DNA from: Vreelandella malpeensis
Lineage (GTDB): Bacteria; Pseudomonadota; Gammaproteobacteria; Pseudomonadales; Halomonadaceae
Assembly: GCF_020622355.1 (NCBI RefSeq)
Contig: NZ_WHVL01000005.1
Location: 248,001-312,000 of the forward strand
Length of the DNA stretch: 64,000 nucleotides
Direction of reading: 5' to 3'
The notes beneath the pieces are model-generated. The model saw only the letters and a program-made list of their open reading frames with translations, was not told the DNA's origin and made no database searches. Shown here in pieces: positions 1 to 7,930 of this stretch. The number at the start of each line of letters is the position of its first letter. Within the stretch, counting starts at the first letter, position 1. The position numbers and the translations under genes were made by a program.

Positions 1-439
1 GGGAGCGCACCTGGCCGCCTGCGATGATCACCGTGAAATCCTCCTTGCGCTGCAGGATTGCGGCGACGTTGAGGTTGTTGGTGATGATCTCGAGCCCCTG
101 ATGTTCCAGAAGCGCCTGGGCGATCATCTCGTTGCTGGTGCCGATGTTGATGAACAGCGATGCGTGATCGGGAATCTGCGCGGCCACGCAGCGGGCGATG
201 CGCTCCTTCTCCTCGAGGTGCAGGGTCTTGCGCGTGCTGTAGGCGGTGTTCACCGTGCTGGACTCGACGCCCGCGCCACCGTGCACGCGCCGTATGCGCC
301 CTTCGTCGGAGAGCGTGTTCAGGTCGCGGCGAATGGTTTGCGGCGTCACCGAGAAGTGGTCGGTGAGCTGCTCGATGCTCACGTAGCCGTGCTGGCGGAC
401 CAGCTCGACGATGGCATCCTGGCGATGGTGCTGGTTCAT
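1..439 (-). CDS. glpR: DeoR-family glycerol-3-phosphate regulon repressor GlpR (3' part outside window)
   Basis: The reading frame starts at the ATG at 439 on the minus strand and runs off the left edge, so only about 146 N-terminal residues are seen. It opens with a winged helix-turn-helix whose recognition segment reads FSVTPQTIRRDLNTLSDEGR (residues about 30-50). An HGGAGVESSTVNT linker and the start of the sugar-phosphate sensing domain follow (EEKERIARCVAAQIPDHASL, then TNNLNVAAIL). This tracks E. coli GlpR almost residue for residue as I remember it. GlpR represses glycerol and glycerol-3-phosphate uptake and oxidation genes until glycerol-3-phosphate binds. Its targets are not in the window. 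The glycerophosphodiesterase at 3.7 kb yields glycerol-3-phosphate and is a possible, unproven, target. Confidence 0.9.
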   Translation of the reverse strand, partial: MNQHHRQDAIVELVRQHGYVSIEQLTDHFSVTPQTIRRDLNTLSDEGRIRRVHGGAGVESSTVNTAYSTRKTLHLEEKERIARCVAAQIPDHASLFINIGTSNEMIAQALLEHQGLEIITNNLNVAAILQRKEDFTVIIAGGQVRS

Positions 440-525
440 GGGCAAAGCCTATTGTTCTGAGCGGCGAGCCGCGCCTGCTCGCCTGGCTAAGAGTTTGAAA
501 ATCGAAAGGGTTTGAAAACCGGATG

Positions 526-2367
526 TTAGCCGGATAAAGGCCACACGAGAAGGATTATCGGGATCGCCGTCGCCATCACCACCACTGAAAGCGGCAGGCC
601 CAGTTTCCAGTAATCGCTGAACCGATAGCCACCGGGCCCCAGTACCAGGGTATTCGACTGGTGGCCGATGGGGGTCAGGAAGGCGCAGGATGCACTCACC
701 GCCACCGCCATCAGAAACGGCTCCAGGGCTACACCGAAGCCACTTGCCAGACTCGCCGCGATAGGCGCCATCAGAAGCGCCGCCGCGGCGTTGTTGACGA
801 TGTTCGACAGCAGCATGCACAGCGTGAACAGGCCGCAAAGCGACACCACCACCGGCCAGTCGGCGCCGAAATGCAGCAGCGAATTGGCGATGATGTCCGC
901 CCCGCCGCTGGTTTCCAGGGCCTCGCCGACCGGCAGCATGGCCGCCAGCAGTACGATCACCGGACCATCGATGGCATGGTAGCCTTCTCGAAGCGGAAGC
1001 ACGCCGATCAGAAGGGACACCAGCGCTGCGCTGCTCATCGCCACCGCCGCCGGCAGCAGATCCAGCAGCATCGCCACGATCGCCAGTGCGAAGATGCCCA
1101 GCGACAGCGCCAGCTTGCGCGGCTGGCCCAGATGGAGCTCGCGGCTGGCCAGCGGCAGGCAGCCCAGGCTCGACAGACTCTCGTTGATCTCCTTCTCGCT
1201 GCCTTGCAGAAGCAGCACATCGCCGGTCTGGAAGCGAATGTCGCGCAGGCGCTGCTTGAGGCGTCCGCCATCGCGTGCTACCGCCACCAGATGCAGGCCG
1301 AACTGGTGGTTCAAGCGCAGCTGACGCACGCTGCGATTGATCATCATCGAGTCGCCGCGCACGACGGCCTCTACCAGTTGCAATCCTTCGGTGTCGACCG
1401 GCTCACGCTCCTCCATGGCCTCTTTTGCGTGCCCCTCGCCCTCTTCATGCTTGGACTCGGGCTCCGCCACAGCGCTGAGCCCCACCTTGTCCTCGAGCAG
1501 TTGGAGCTCGTCGGGCCCCGCCTCGAGCAGCAAAATATCGCCCTGCTTGAGGACGCCGTGAAACGAGTAGCCGGCACGGCGGTCATCATCGCGCACCACG
1601 GCCAGTACCGGGATGGTCTCGTCGAGTTCGTCGCGCAGCTGTTGAAGCGTCAGCCCATTGGCCCGCGACTCTTCGGAAACCTTGAGTTCCACCAGATAGT
1701 TGGCGGTATCGAACATGTCGCCATTGCCCGCCTGGCTGTTGCGCCGTGGCGTGAAGCGCCAGCCGACCAGCACGATGAAGGCAAGGCCTGCGAGTGCGAC
1801 CGCGATGCCCACCGGCGAGAAGCTGAACATGCTGAAGTTCTCGCCGGTAAGCTCCCCCCGGTAGGTCGCGACGATGATGTTGGGCGGCGTGCCGATCAAG
1901 GTGGTTAAGCCCCCGAGCAGCGAACCGAAGGCCAGCGGCATCAGCAGAAGCGAGGGTGAAGTATCGTTTTCGCGGGCCAGGCGCATGGCCACGGGCAACA
2001 GCAGCGCCAGCGCCCCGACGTTGTTCATGATGCCCGACAGCACCACCACGGTGCCCACCAGCACCAGAAGCTGCAGCATCAGCCGGTCGCCGACCTTGAG
2101 TACCTGGTGAGAGATGATGTCGACCACGCCGGAGCGCTCGAAGCCTCGACTCAATACCAGCACCGCCGCCACGGTGATCACCGCCGGATGACCGAAGCCG
2201 CGAAACGCCTCGTCCGCCGGCACCAGGCCCAGCACCACCGACGCCAGGAGTGCCGTCATCGCCACCAGATCGAAACGAAACCGTCCCCAGATGAAGGCGA
2301 CCAGCGTCAGTCCCAGGATGATGAAAATCAGCGTACTCGGGGCCAGTCCGATAGCCTCCATCGTCAT
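526..2367 (-). CDS. SLC13/DASS-family anion permease with two TrkA-C domains
   Basis: This 613-residue protein is a predicted inner-membrane transporter of the divalent anion:Na+ symporter (DASS/SLC13) type. Hydrophobic helices fill residues about 1-205 and 400-613. Between them lies a soluble stretch with two RCK_C/TrkA-C-like units (about 215-290 and 325-400), each with a beta-rich pattern ending in GDILLLEAG or GDVLLLQGS. The two halves carry the duplicated DASS signature (IGTPPNIIVATY in the first, TPIGHQSNTLVLGPGGY in the second). The start at 2367 is preceded by GGAGAG at suitable spacing. Family members carry sulfate, dicarboxylates or other anions; the substrate cannot be read here. 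The gene stands alone between glpR and the quinone reductase. Confidence 0.85.
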   Translation of the reverse strand: MTMEAIGLAPSTLIFIILGLTLVAFIWGRFRFDLVAMTALLASVVLGLVPADEAFRGFGHPAVITVAAVLVLSRGFERSGVVDIISHQVLKVGDRLMLQLLVLVGTVVVLSGIMNNVGALALLLPVAMRLARENDTSPSLLLMPLAFGSLLGGLTTLIGTPPNIIVATYRGELTGENFSMFSFSPVGIAVALAGLAFIVLVGWRFTPRRNSQAGNGDMFDTANYLVELKVSEESRANGLTLQQLRDELDETIPVLAVVRDDDRRAGYSFHGVLKQGDILLLEAGPDELQLLEDKVGLSAVAEPESKHEEGEGHAKEAMEEREPVDTEGLQLVEAVVRGDSMMINRSVRQLRLNHQFGLHLVAVARDGGRLKQRLRDIRFQTGDVLLLQGSEKEINESLSSLGCLPLASRELHLGQPRKLALSLGIFALAIVAMLLDLLPAAVAMSSAALVSLLIGVLPLREGYHAIDGPVIVLLAAMLPVGEALETSGGADIIANSLLHFGADWPVVVSLCGLFTLCMLLSNIVNNAAAALLMAPIAASLASGFGVALEPFLMAVAVSASCAFLTPIGHQSNTLVLGPGGYRFSDYWKLGLPLSVVVMATAIPIILLVWPLSG

Positions 2368-2385
2368 TTAGCACTCTCCTTCATA

Positions 2386-2407
2386 TCGCGCGAGGAATGT
2401 CGCGCGA
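2386..2407. repeat. Repeated self-complementary octamer upstream of the DASS permease
   Basis: TCGCGCGA occurs twice, at 2386-2393 and 2400-2407, separated by six bases. The octamer is its own reverse complement, so the pair is both a direct and an inverted repeat and could form a stem-loop. It lies 19 bp before the DASS permease start, in its 5' leader. An operator or leader hairpin is possible; no known site was recognised. Confidence 0.4.
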
Positions 2408-2538
2408 AGGGTGACGCAGCTCGCTTGCGCGAACCGGTCCGGGAAATAACACGAAAGGGTGAATCACAACATGGGTTAACAACGATACCATCACAAGCTA
2501 TACGATATTTGTACCTTCGACCAGCGTTAGAAATGCGA

Positions 2539-2558
2539 AAGCCGCCCGAAGGCGGCTT
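2539..2558 (-). terminator. Hairpin after the quinone reductase gene
   Basis: The arms AAGCCGCC (2539-2546) and GGCGGCTT (2551-2558) are perfectly complementary around a CGAA tetraloop. It lies 23 bp past the qorA stop. On the minus strand the stem is followed by TTTCGCATTTC, a weak U-rich tail. This is a probable intrinsic terminator for qorA, though the tail is poorer than ideal. Confidence 0.6.
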
Positions 2559-2580
2559 CTGGACAGTCGAGCGAGAAGGC

Positions 2581-3558
2581 TCAGGGAATCAGAATCGTCG
2601 ATCCGGTGGTGCGGCGGCTCTGCACGGCGTTCTGGGCCTTGCCCGCCTCGGCGAGCGGGTAGCGGTTGGCCACGTCGATGGTGATCTTGCCGCTTTCGAT
2701 CATGGCAAAGAACTCCTCGCACATACGCTCGAGACGCTCCCGGGTATCGGCATAGCCGTTGAGGCTCGGCCGGGTGGCGAACAGCGACCCCTTCTGGTTG
2801 AGGATGCCGAGATTGACGCCGTCCACCGGGCCCGAGGCATTGCCGAAGCTGACCATCAGAGCCCGGGGCTTCAGACAGTCCAGCGACATTTCCCAGGTGT
2901 CCTTGCCCACGGAGTCGTAGACCACGTCGCACATTTCGCCGCCGGTCAGCTCGCGCACTCGCTCGACGACGTTCTCCTTCGTGTAGTCGATCGTCGCCCA
3001 GGCACCGTTGGCCTTGGCGAGCTCGGCCTTCTCTTTCGAGCTGACCGTGCCGATCAGCTTCACGCCGAGCGCCTTCGCCCACTGGCAGGCGATTGACCCT
3101 ACCCCGCCGGCAGCAGCGTGGAACAGGATCGTCTCGCCGCCCTTGAGCTCATGGGTCTGGCGCAGCAGGTACTGTACCGTGAGCCCCTTGAGCAGGCTGG
3201 CCGCAGCGGTATCGAAGTCGATGGTATCGGGAAGCTTCACTACCTTGGCTGCCGGCAGAGTGTGCATCTCGGCGTAGGCACCGAGCGGCCCTTGGGCATA
3301 GGCGACACGATCGCCCTCCTTCAAATGGGTCACCCCCTCGCCCACCGCCTCGACGACGCCCGCCCCCTCGGTGCCGAGCCCCGAGGGCATCGAAGGCGCG
3401 GGGTAAAGGCCGGTGCGCACGTAGATATCGATGAAGTTGAGCCCCACGGCCTTGTTGGCAATGCGTACTTCACCCTTACCAGGCGCCGCCGGCGTGATCT
3501 CCTTGAGCTCGAGCACCTCGGAACCACCGGGGGTGGCAAACTCGATTCGCTTGGCCAT
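2581..3558 (-). CDS. qorA: NADPH:quinone oxidoreductase (zinc-independent MDR family)
   Basis: This protein of about 325 residues belongs to the quinone oxidoreductase branch of the medium-chain dehydrogenase/reductases and is predicted to reduce quinones with NADPH in the cytosol. An N-terminal GroES-like fold (IDIYVRTGLYP, PSGLGTEGAGVVEAVGEGV) is followed by the nucleotide-binding motif HAAAGGVGSIACQWAKALG. The cysteine cluster of zinc alcohol dehydrogenases is absent, as expected for this branch. Length matches E. coli QorA (about 327). I chose the ATG at 3558 because it follows AAGGAGTATGCGTC, a strong ribosome binding site. An upstream ATG at 3612 adds 18 unconserved residues. It is divergent from the glycerophosphodiesterase. 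Confidence 0.88.
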   Translation of the reverse strand: MAKRIEFATPGGSEVLELKEITPAAPGKGEVRIANKAVGLNFIDIYVRTGLYPAPSMPSGLGTEGAGVVEAVGEGVTHLKEGDRVAYAQGPLGAYAEMHTLPAAKVVKLPDTIDFDTAAASLLKGLTVQYLLRQTHELKGGETILFHAAAGGVGSIACQWAKALGVKLIGTVSSKEKAELAKANGAWATIDYTKENVVERVRELTGGEMCDVVYDSVGKDTWEMSLDCLKPRALMVSFGNASGPVDGVNLGILNQKGSLFATRPSLNGYADTRERLERMCEEFFAMIESGKITIDVANRYPLAEAGKAQNAVQSRRTTGSTILIP

Positions 3559-3715
3559 GACGCATACTCCTTGTTGTGTTGTCGATCCAGGGACATTCGG
3601 GCTCATATCCAACCGCGTCGTCGGGGATAAATCAAGTCATCCCCCGGCTGCCACGGTGCTGTCACGCAGGCGTGCTAGACTGACCCATTTCCCGAACCCG
3701 ATGAACGGACGCACC

Positions 3716-4480
3716 ATGACCCATACCGGCATTCTTCTTCCGGCGCTCGTCGCCCATCGCGGTTATTCCGCCGCCGCCCCGGAAAACACCCTGGCTGCCG
3801 TGCGCGCCGCTTTCGAAGCCGGCGCCACCTGGGTGGAGCTCGATGTACAGCTTCTGGGCGATGCCACGCCGGTCATCTGGCACGACGCTGACGTCGCCCG
3901 CTGCTCCGATGGCCGCGGTGAGCTCAAGTCGCTGGATCTCGAGTCCGCCAAGCGCCTCGACGTCGGCGCCTGGTTCGGCGACGAGTTCGCCGGCGAGCGC
4001 ATGGCCACACTCGACGAGATGCTCACGCTGCTCGACGAGCTGCGCATGGGCGTCAACCTGGAGATCAAGGTGAACAAGGGGCGCGATGCGATCGCCCTGG
4101 TCGATACGGTACTTCCCCTGCTGATGGAGAAAATGCCGGCGGACCGGCTGATCGTCTCTTCCTTCGATCTCGAGGCGCTACGCCGCTGCCGCGAGTTCGC
4201 CGGCTCACAGACCCTTGCCCTCGGCGTGCTGTTCGGCGCGGTGCCCGGGCAGTGGCAGGCCATGTGCGAGGGTGTCGATGCCTACAGCGTGCATCCGGAC
4301 TGGGCACGGCTCAAGCGCCCGCAGGCCGAGGCGATGGTCGCGGCGGGCTACCAGGTGCTGTGCTACACCCCGAACGATCCGGCTGCCTTCGAGCCCCGCT
4401 GGCACTGGGGGGTGAACTGTGCGATCACCGACGAACCGGTGGCGTTCAAGCGTTTTCTCGATCACCGTGACCGCGCATAA
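3716..4480 (+). CDS. ugpQ: Cytosolic glycerophosphodiester phosphodiesterase
   Basis: This 254-residue enzyme is predicted to hydrolyse glycerophosphodiesters to an alcohol and sn-glycerol-3-phosphate. Near the N-terminus it carries the GDPD signature VAHRGYSAAAPENTLAAVRAAF with the catalytic HRG and PENT motifs. The metal ligands ELDVQLL and a WHDADVARCSDGRG segment follow, then the barrel strands NLEIKVNK and the C-terminal GYQVLCYTPNDP. Length fits UgpQ (about 247) and no signal peptide is seen. In-frame ATGs at 3701 and 3716 are both possible. I prefer 3716 because the conserved part begins there, but no strong ribosome binding site decides it. The symbol is by family resemblance; there is no ugp importer beside it. 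Confidence 0.85.
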   Translation: MTHTGILLPALVAHRGYSAAAPENTLAAVRAAFEAGATWVELDVQLLGDATPVIWHDADVARCSDGRGELKSLDLESAKRLDVGAWFGDEFAGERMATLDEMLTLLDELRMGVNLEIKVNKGRDAIALVDTVLPLLMEKMPADRLIVSSFDLEALRRCREFAGSQTLALGVLFGAVPGQWQAMCEGVDAYSVHPDWARLKRPQAEAMVAAGYQVLCYTPNDPAAFEPRWHWGVNCAITDEPVAFKRFLDHRDRA

Positions 4481-4513
4481 TAGCGGGGAACCCAACGACA
4501 TCGAGAAGTTGCC

Positions 4514-5374
4514 ATGAAGTACATCGGTGCGCACGTCAGCGCCGCCGGCGGGCCGGACCAGGCCGTTCATCGCGCCGTCGAGATCGACGCCAACGCCTTC
4601 GCCCTGTTCACCAAGAACCAGCGCCAGTGGCAGGGCAAGCCGCTGACAAGCGAAGCCATCGCGGCGTTCAAAGCAGCGTGCCGGGAGCACGGCTTCGGCT
4701 CGGCCCAGATCCTTCCCCACGACAGCTACCTGATCAACCTGGGTCATCCGGAGAGCGAAGGACTCGAGAAATCCCGCGCGGCCTTTCTCGACGAGATGCA
4801 GCGCTGCGAGCAGCTGGGGCTTTCGCTTCTGAACTTCCACCCGGGCAGCTTCCTGAGAAAGATCAGCGAACGCGACTGCCTCCTGCGCATCGCCGAGTCG
4901 GTCAACCTGGCGCTCGAGAAGACGGCCGGCGTCACGGCGGTGATCGAGAATACCGCCGGCCAGGGCACCAACCTGGGCTGGCACTTCGATCACCTCGCCA
5001 CCATCATCGAGCACGTCGAGGACAAGCGGCGCGTCGGCGTATGTATCGATACCTGCCACGCCTTCGCCGCAGGTTACGAACTGAGAAGCGCAAAGGCCGC
5101 CCAGGCGATGCTCGATGAGCTCGACCGAGTGGTGGGCATCGAGTACCTGCGCGGCATGCACTTGAACGATGCCAAGAGCGACTTCGGCAGCCGCGTGGAT
5201 CGCCACCACGGCCTCGGCAAGGGTAACATCGGCCTCGAGGCGTTCACCGCCCTGATGCAGGATGCCCGCACCGACGACATTCCGCTGATACTGGAAACCG
5301 TCGAACCGGAGAACTGGCCGGAGGAAATTCGCTGGCTGCGCGCTCAAGCGTCCGAGGCCGCCCCGGCCAGATAA
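4514..5374 (+). CDS. nfo: Deoxyribonuclease IV (endonuclease IV, AP endonuclease)
   Basis: The 286-residue protein has the length of E. coli Nfo and is predicted to cut DNA 5' of abasic sites in base-excision repair. It starts [18 protein letters not shown]. It carries the zinc-ligand motifs of the AP endonuclease 2 fold: [58 protein letters not shown] and [11 protein letters not shown]. The start at 4514 is 33 bp after ugpQ, so the two may be co-transcribed. Its last 31 bp overlap the end of the convergent SutR-like gene, so the two mRNAs would be complementary at their 3' ends. Confidence 0.95.
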   Translation: MKYIGAHVSAAGGPDQAVHRAVEIDANAFALFTKNQRQWQGKPLTSEAIAAFKAACREHGFGSAQILPHDSYLINLGHPESEGLEKSRAAFLDEMQRCEQLGLSLLNFHPGSFLRKISERDCLLRIAESVNLALEKTAGVTAVIENTAGQGTNLGWHFDHLATIIEHVEDKRRVGVCIDTCHAFAAGYELRSAKAAQAMLDELDRVVGIEYLRGMHLNDAKSDFGSRVDRHHGLGKGNIGLEAFTALMQDARTDDIPLILETVEPENWPEEIRWLRAQASEAAPAR

Positions 5375-5931
5375 TGGATCACATCGTGAAAGCGTAGCCG
5401 GCCCGTGCCGGGGTTGCGCATGGCGTGGGGCCGGTCGGCGAGAAAGCGCAGCCCCTCGCCGCTCTCGAGTCGCTGCCAGCGCTCGTCGATCCGCAGCTCC
5501 AGCACCCCTTCCACCACCACGATATGCTCGACCACGCCGCTTGCGTGGGGCGCTGATTCGCTCAGCGCCCCGGGGGCGAGCTCGATCATGAACATCTCGA
5601 ACCCCAGAAGCGGATCGAAGGGAAAAAGAAGGCGTGCCTGCATGCCGGCGCTGTCCTCGCCCCAGACCGATGTCACCTCGTCGCGGCGCGGTTCGTCCGA
5701 CAGCGGCTTGCCCTCGTCGAACAGCGTCGAGAACGAGACCCTGAAGCCGCTGGCGATCTTCCATAGTGTGGCCACCGTCGGGCTCGACTCGCCGCGCTCG
5801 ATCTGGCCCAGCATCGCCTTGCTCACCCCGGTCTCCAGCGCCGCGTGGGCCAGGCTCCACTCGCGCACCTGGCGCAGGCGCTTGACGGTTCGCGCGACGT
5901 GAACCGCGATGGGCGTCGAATCGCTTGCCAT
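5344..5931 (-). CDS. XRE-family regulator with C-terminal cupin domain (SutR/YdcN-like)
   Basis: This 195-residue protein has an N-terminal XRE helix-turn-helix (about residues 12-65, with [30 protein letters not shown]). A C-terminal cupin sensor follows (about 105-190, with [20 protein letters not shown] and [16 protein letters not shown]). The match to E. coli SutR/YdcN as I remember it runs through both domains, including the FPFDP and SESAPH segments. E. coli ydcN also sits beside the BenE-family gene ydcO, as here. It probably controls the divergent transporter and itself through the twin site at 6008-6056. The cupin ligand is unknown. The start is supported by AAGGAG six bases upstream. 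Confidence 0.85.
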   Translation of the reverse strand: MASDSTPIAVHVARTVKRLRQVREWSLAHAALETGVSKAMLGQIERGESSPTVATLWKIASGFRVSFSTLFDEGKPLSDEPRRDEVTSVWGEDSAGMQARLLFPFDPLLGFEMFMIELAPGALSESAPHASGVVEHIVVVEGVLELRIDERWQRLESGEGLRFLADRPHAMRNPGTGRLRFHDVIHYLAGAASDA

Positions 5932-6007
5932 GAAGACTCCTTGCAGTGATAAAAAGAGAGCGAGGAAACGGATTTGCCTGCAACCCAGATGACGAACTCT
6001 AGACCAT

Positions 6008-6056
6008 TGTGCGTTTTAACGTACGATGTTAGCGTTCATGTGCGCTATAACGCACA
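6008..6056. promoter_or_regulatory. Twin operator-like palindromes between the SutR-like regulator and benE
   Basis: Two related 18-mers lie 31 bp apart, about three helical turns. TGTGCGTTTTAACGTACG is at 6008-6025 and TGTGCGCTATAACGCACA is at 6039-6056. In the second the six outer bases are perfectly inverted (TGTGCG/CGCACA) around CTATAA. The first keeps the left arm and a degenerate right arm. The second site contains TATAAC and could overlie a -10 element for the transporter. Position and symmetry make this the likely operator of the XRE-cupin protein. Confidence 0.65.
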
Positions 6057-6080
6057 TAAAGAACGCCGCAGAAGGTATTC

Positions 6081-7268
6081 ATGAGCACACCCACCGCCTC
6101 CCGTCGCCGATCACTCTGGCAGGACACCTCGTTTTCGACCATCACTGCCGGGCTCGTCGCCGTCACCATCGGCTACACCAGCTCGGCGGCGATCATCTTC
6201 CAGGCCGCCGCAGCGGCGGGCGCCAGCGCCGCCCAGATCAGCTCCTGGCTCTGGGCGCTGGGCATCGGCATGGGGCTGACCTCATTAATTCTTTCGCTCT
6301 ACTACCGTATGCCGCTGCTCACCGCCTGGTCTACCCCCGGCGCGGCCTTTCTGGCCACCAGCCTGCCCGGGGTGCCGATGGCCGAGGCCATCGGAGCGTT
6401 CATCTTCTCGGCGCTGTTGATCACGCTGTGCGGGGTCACCGGGCTTTTCGAGCGCCTGATGCGCTTCATTCCCGGTGCCATTGCCCAGGCGCTGCTGGCA
6501 GGCATTCTGCTGCGCTTCGGGCTCGAGCTCTTCGCGGTGATGCAGACCCAGTGGCTGCTGCCACTGGTCATGCTTGGCGCCTGGCTCATCGGGCGCAGGC
6601 TATGGCCGACCATGGCCGTGCCCGGGGTGCTGGTGGCAGGCGTGGCGGTCGCCCTGGCGCTCGGTCAGGTCGCCTTTGATGAGATTCCGCTGGCGCCGGC
6701 ACTGCCGGTGTTCACTCTGCCCGCTTTCGTGCCCACGACGCTGATCGGTATCGGCATTCCGCTGTTCATCATCACCATGGCGACCCAGAACCTGCCCGGC
6801 GTGGCGGTGCTGCGTGCTGCGGGCTACCAGCCGCCCACCTCCGCGCTGATCGGCTGGACCGGAGCGGCGACGGGGCTGCTCGCCCCCTTTGGCGGCTTCG
6901 CGCTCAACACCGCCGCGATCAGCGCAGCGGTCTGCGTCGGGCCGGACGCCCACGCGGACATGCAAAGGCGCTACGCCGCCGGGGTCGCTGCAGGCGTGTT
7001 CTATATCGTGATGGGAATCTTCGGGGCGTCGGTAACGGGACTGTTCAACGCGCTGCCGGGCGTGCTGGTCACGGCGCTGGCGGGCATCGCGCTGCTCGGC
7101 ACGCTCGCAGGCGGGCTTGCCGGCGCTTTTGCCGACCCGCGCGAGCGCGACGCGGCGATCGTCACCTTCTTGCTGACCGGGACCAACGTCACGCTTTTAG
7201 GTATCGGCAGTGCCTTCTGGGGGTTGGTAGCGGGGTTGATCACCCTGCGCCTGACGCGCCGCGGCTAG
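6081..7268 (+). CDS. BenE-family benzoate/aromatic acid:H+ symporter-like transporter (YdcO-like)
   Basis: The 395-residue protein is almost wholly hydrophobic, with about 11-12 predicted inner-membrane helices. It has BenE-family features: TPGAAFLATSLPGVPMAEAIGAF near residue 90, TQNLPGVAVLRAAGYQPP in the middle, and FGGFALNTAAISAAVC about 270. BenE proteins are named for benzoate uptake, but the E. coli relative YdcO has no firmly known substrate. Here no benzoate genes are near, so the cargo is unassigned. The gene is divergent from the SutR-like regulator, repeating the E. coli ydcN-ydcO arrangement, and is preceded by AGAAGG. Its stop codon lies in a perfect palindrome (7256-7277). Confidence 0.85.
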   Translation: MSTPTASRRRSLWQDTSFSTITAGLVAVTIGYTSSAAIIFQAAAAAGASAAQISSWLWALGIGMGLTSLILSLYYRMPLLTAWSTPGAAFLATSLPGVPMAEAIGAFIFSALLITLCGVTGLFERLMRFIPGAIAQALLAGILLRFGLELFAVMQTQWLLPLVMLGAWLIGRRLWPTMAVPGVLVAGVAVALALGQVAFDEIPLAPALPVFTLPAFVPTTLIGIGIPLFIITMATQNLPGVAVLRAAGYQPPTSALIGWTGAATGLLAPFGGFALNTAAISAAVCVGPDAHADMQRRYAAGVAAGVFYIVMGIFGASVTGLFNALPGVLVTALAGIALLGTLAGGLAGAFADPRERDAAIVTFLLTGTNVTLLGIGSAFWGLVAGLITLRLTRRG

Positions 7269-7277
7269 CCGCGGCGC
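7256..7277. terminator. 22-bp perfect GC palindrome over the benE stop codon
   Basis: The arm GCGCCGCGGC (7256-7265) and its exact complement GCCGCGGCGC (7268-7277) flank a TA. The benE stop TAG (7266-7268) sits in the centre and the convergent lipoprotein gene ends at 7284. The stem would be very stable in either transcript. There is no U tract on either side, so it may act as an mRNA 3' end stabiliser or a weak bidirectional terminator rather than a standard intrinsic terminator. Confidence 0.45.
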
Positions 7278-7283
7278 CAGGTG

Positions 7284-7718
7284 TCAGAGCAGGCCCAGGC
7301 GCTCGTCGTCGAGCACGCCGGACATGCGTACCATCGCCAGCGCCTCGTCGAGGCTCTCGACCGGCTCCATGATCATCAGCTCGTCGTGCAGGTCGACGGG
7401 CTGGCCCGCCTTGTCCGAGAGCAGCTTCTCGAGGGTGGCGACGTCATGGGAGTCGTCGAGCTTAAAGGTATCGATCGCAGCGCTGGTGTGACTCGGTAGG
7501 TAAATGGTGCCGTTGGAGAAGTCCACCGCATAGGCGATGACGCCGGGCAGGATGAAGAACAACAGGCCTACGCCGTTGGCGATCGCCACCACCGGGTCCA
7601 CGTCGCCGGAGAGCTGCCCCTTGCGCTCCGGGTGAAACAGCGTGCCGCAACCGCTCAGGCCAACGACCAGGGTGCCGATCACGGCCCCCTGCCAACTACG
7701 CTGCAAGAACTGCTTCAT
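7284..7718 (-). CDS. Small predicted lipoprotein, function unknown
   Basis: This 144-residue protein begins MKQFLQRSW and has a lipoprotein signal peptide ending in the lipobox LSGC, with the lipid-modified cysteine at about residue 24. A hydrophobic stretch ([21 protein letters not shown], about residues 49-69) and a short acidic C-terminal region follow. The combination suggests an envelope protein anchored by lipid and possibly a membrane helix. I chose the ATG at 7718 because the signal peptide starts there and AGGGAAG lies upstream; an ATG at 7742 would put eight residues before it. It resembles small YceK/YidQ-like lipoproteins only in general shape, so I assign no function. It diverges from proS. 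Confidence 0.7.
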   Translation of the reverse strand: MKQFLQRSWQGAVIGTLVVGLSGCGTLFHPERKGQLSGDVDPVVAIANGVGLLFFILPGVIAYAVDFSNGTIYLPSHTSAAIDTFKLDDSHDVATLEKLLSDKAGQPVDLHDELMIMEPVESLDEALAMVRMSGVLDDERLGLL

Positions 7719-7831
7719 CGTGCGTCTTCCCTGTGCAATCAAAACAAATAGGATGTGACACGGTTATACCACCGCGAGCGGCGCAGTCTAGCATAAACGT
7801 ATCAACGCTATGGGCGTCTGCTGTGCTAATT

Positions 7832-7860
7832 TTGCCGCTCCCGGCGCTTGGCCGTACAAT
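7832..7860 (+). promoter_or_regulatory. Sigma-70-type promoter for proS
   Basis: A -35 box TTGCCG (7832-7837) and a -10 box TACAAT (7855-7860) are separated by exactly 17 bp. They lie about 70 bp before the proS start, giving a short leader with AAAGGAAG as ribosome binding site. Confidence 0.6.
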
Positions 7861-7930
7861 GGCCGGCACTCAACGCATCGAAAGCGCCAAACGCTTTGGT
7901 ATTACCGACCCTAAAGGAAGCTTCTCGCCC

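Noticed and set aside
4205..5983. 592-codon minus-strand open frame
   Set aside because: It runs antisense across nfo and through the SutR-like gene in another frame. Its translation is low in recognisable motifs, while both real genes carry full family signatures. Long shadow frames are expected at this GC content.
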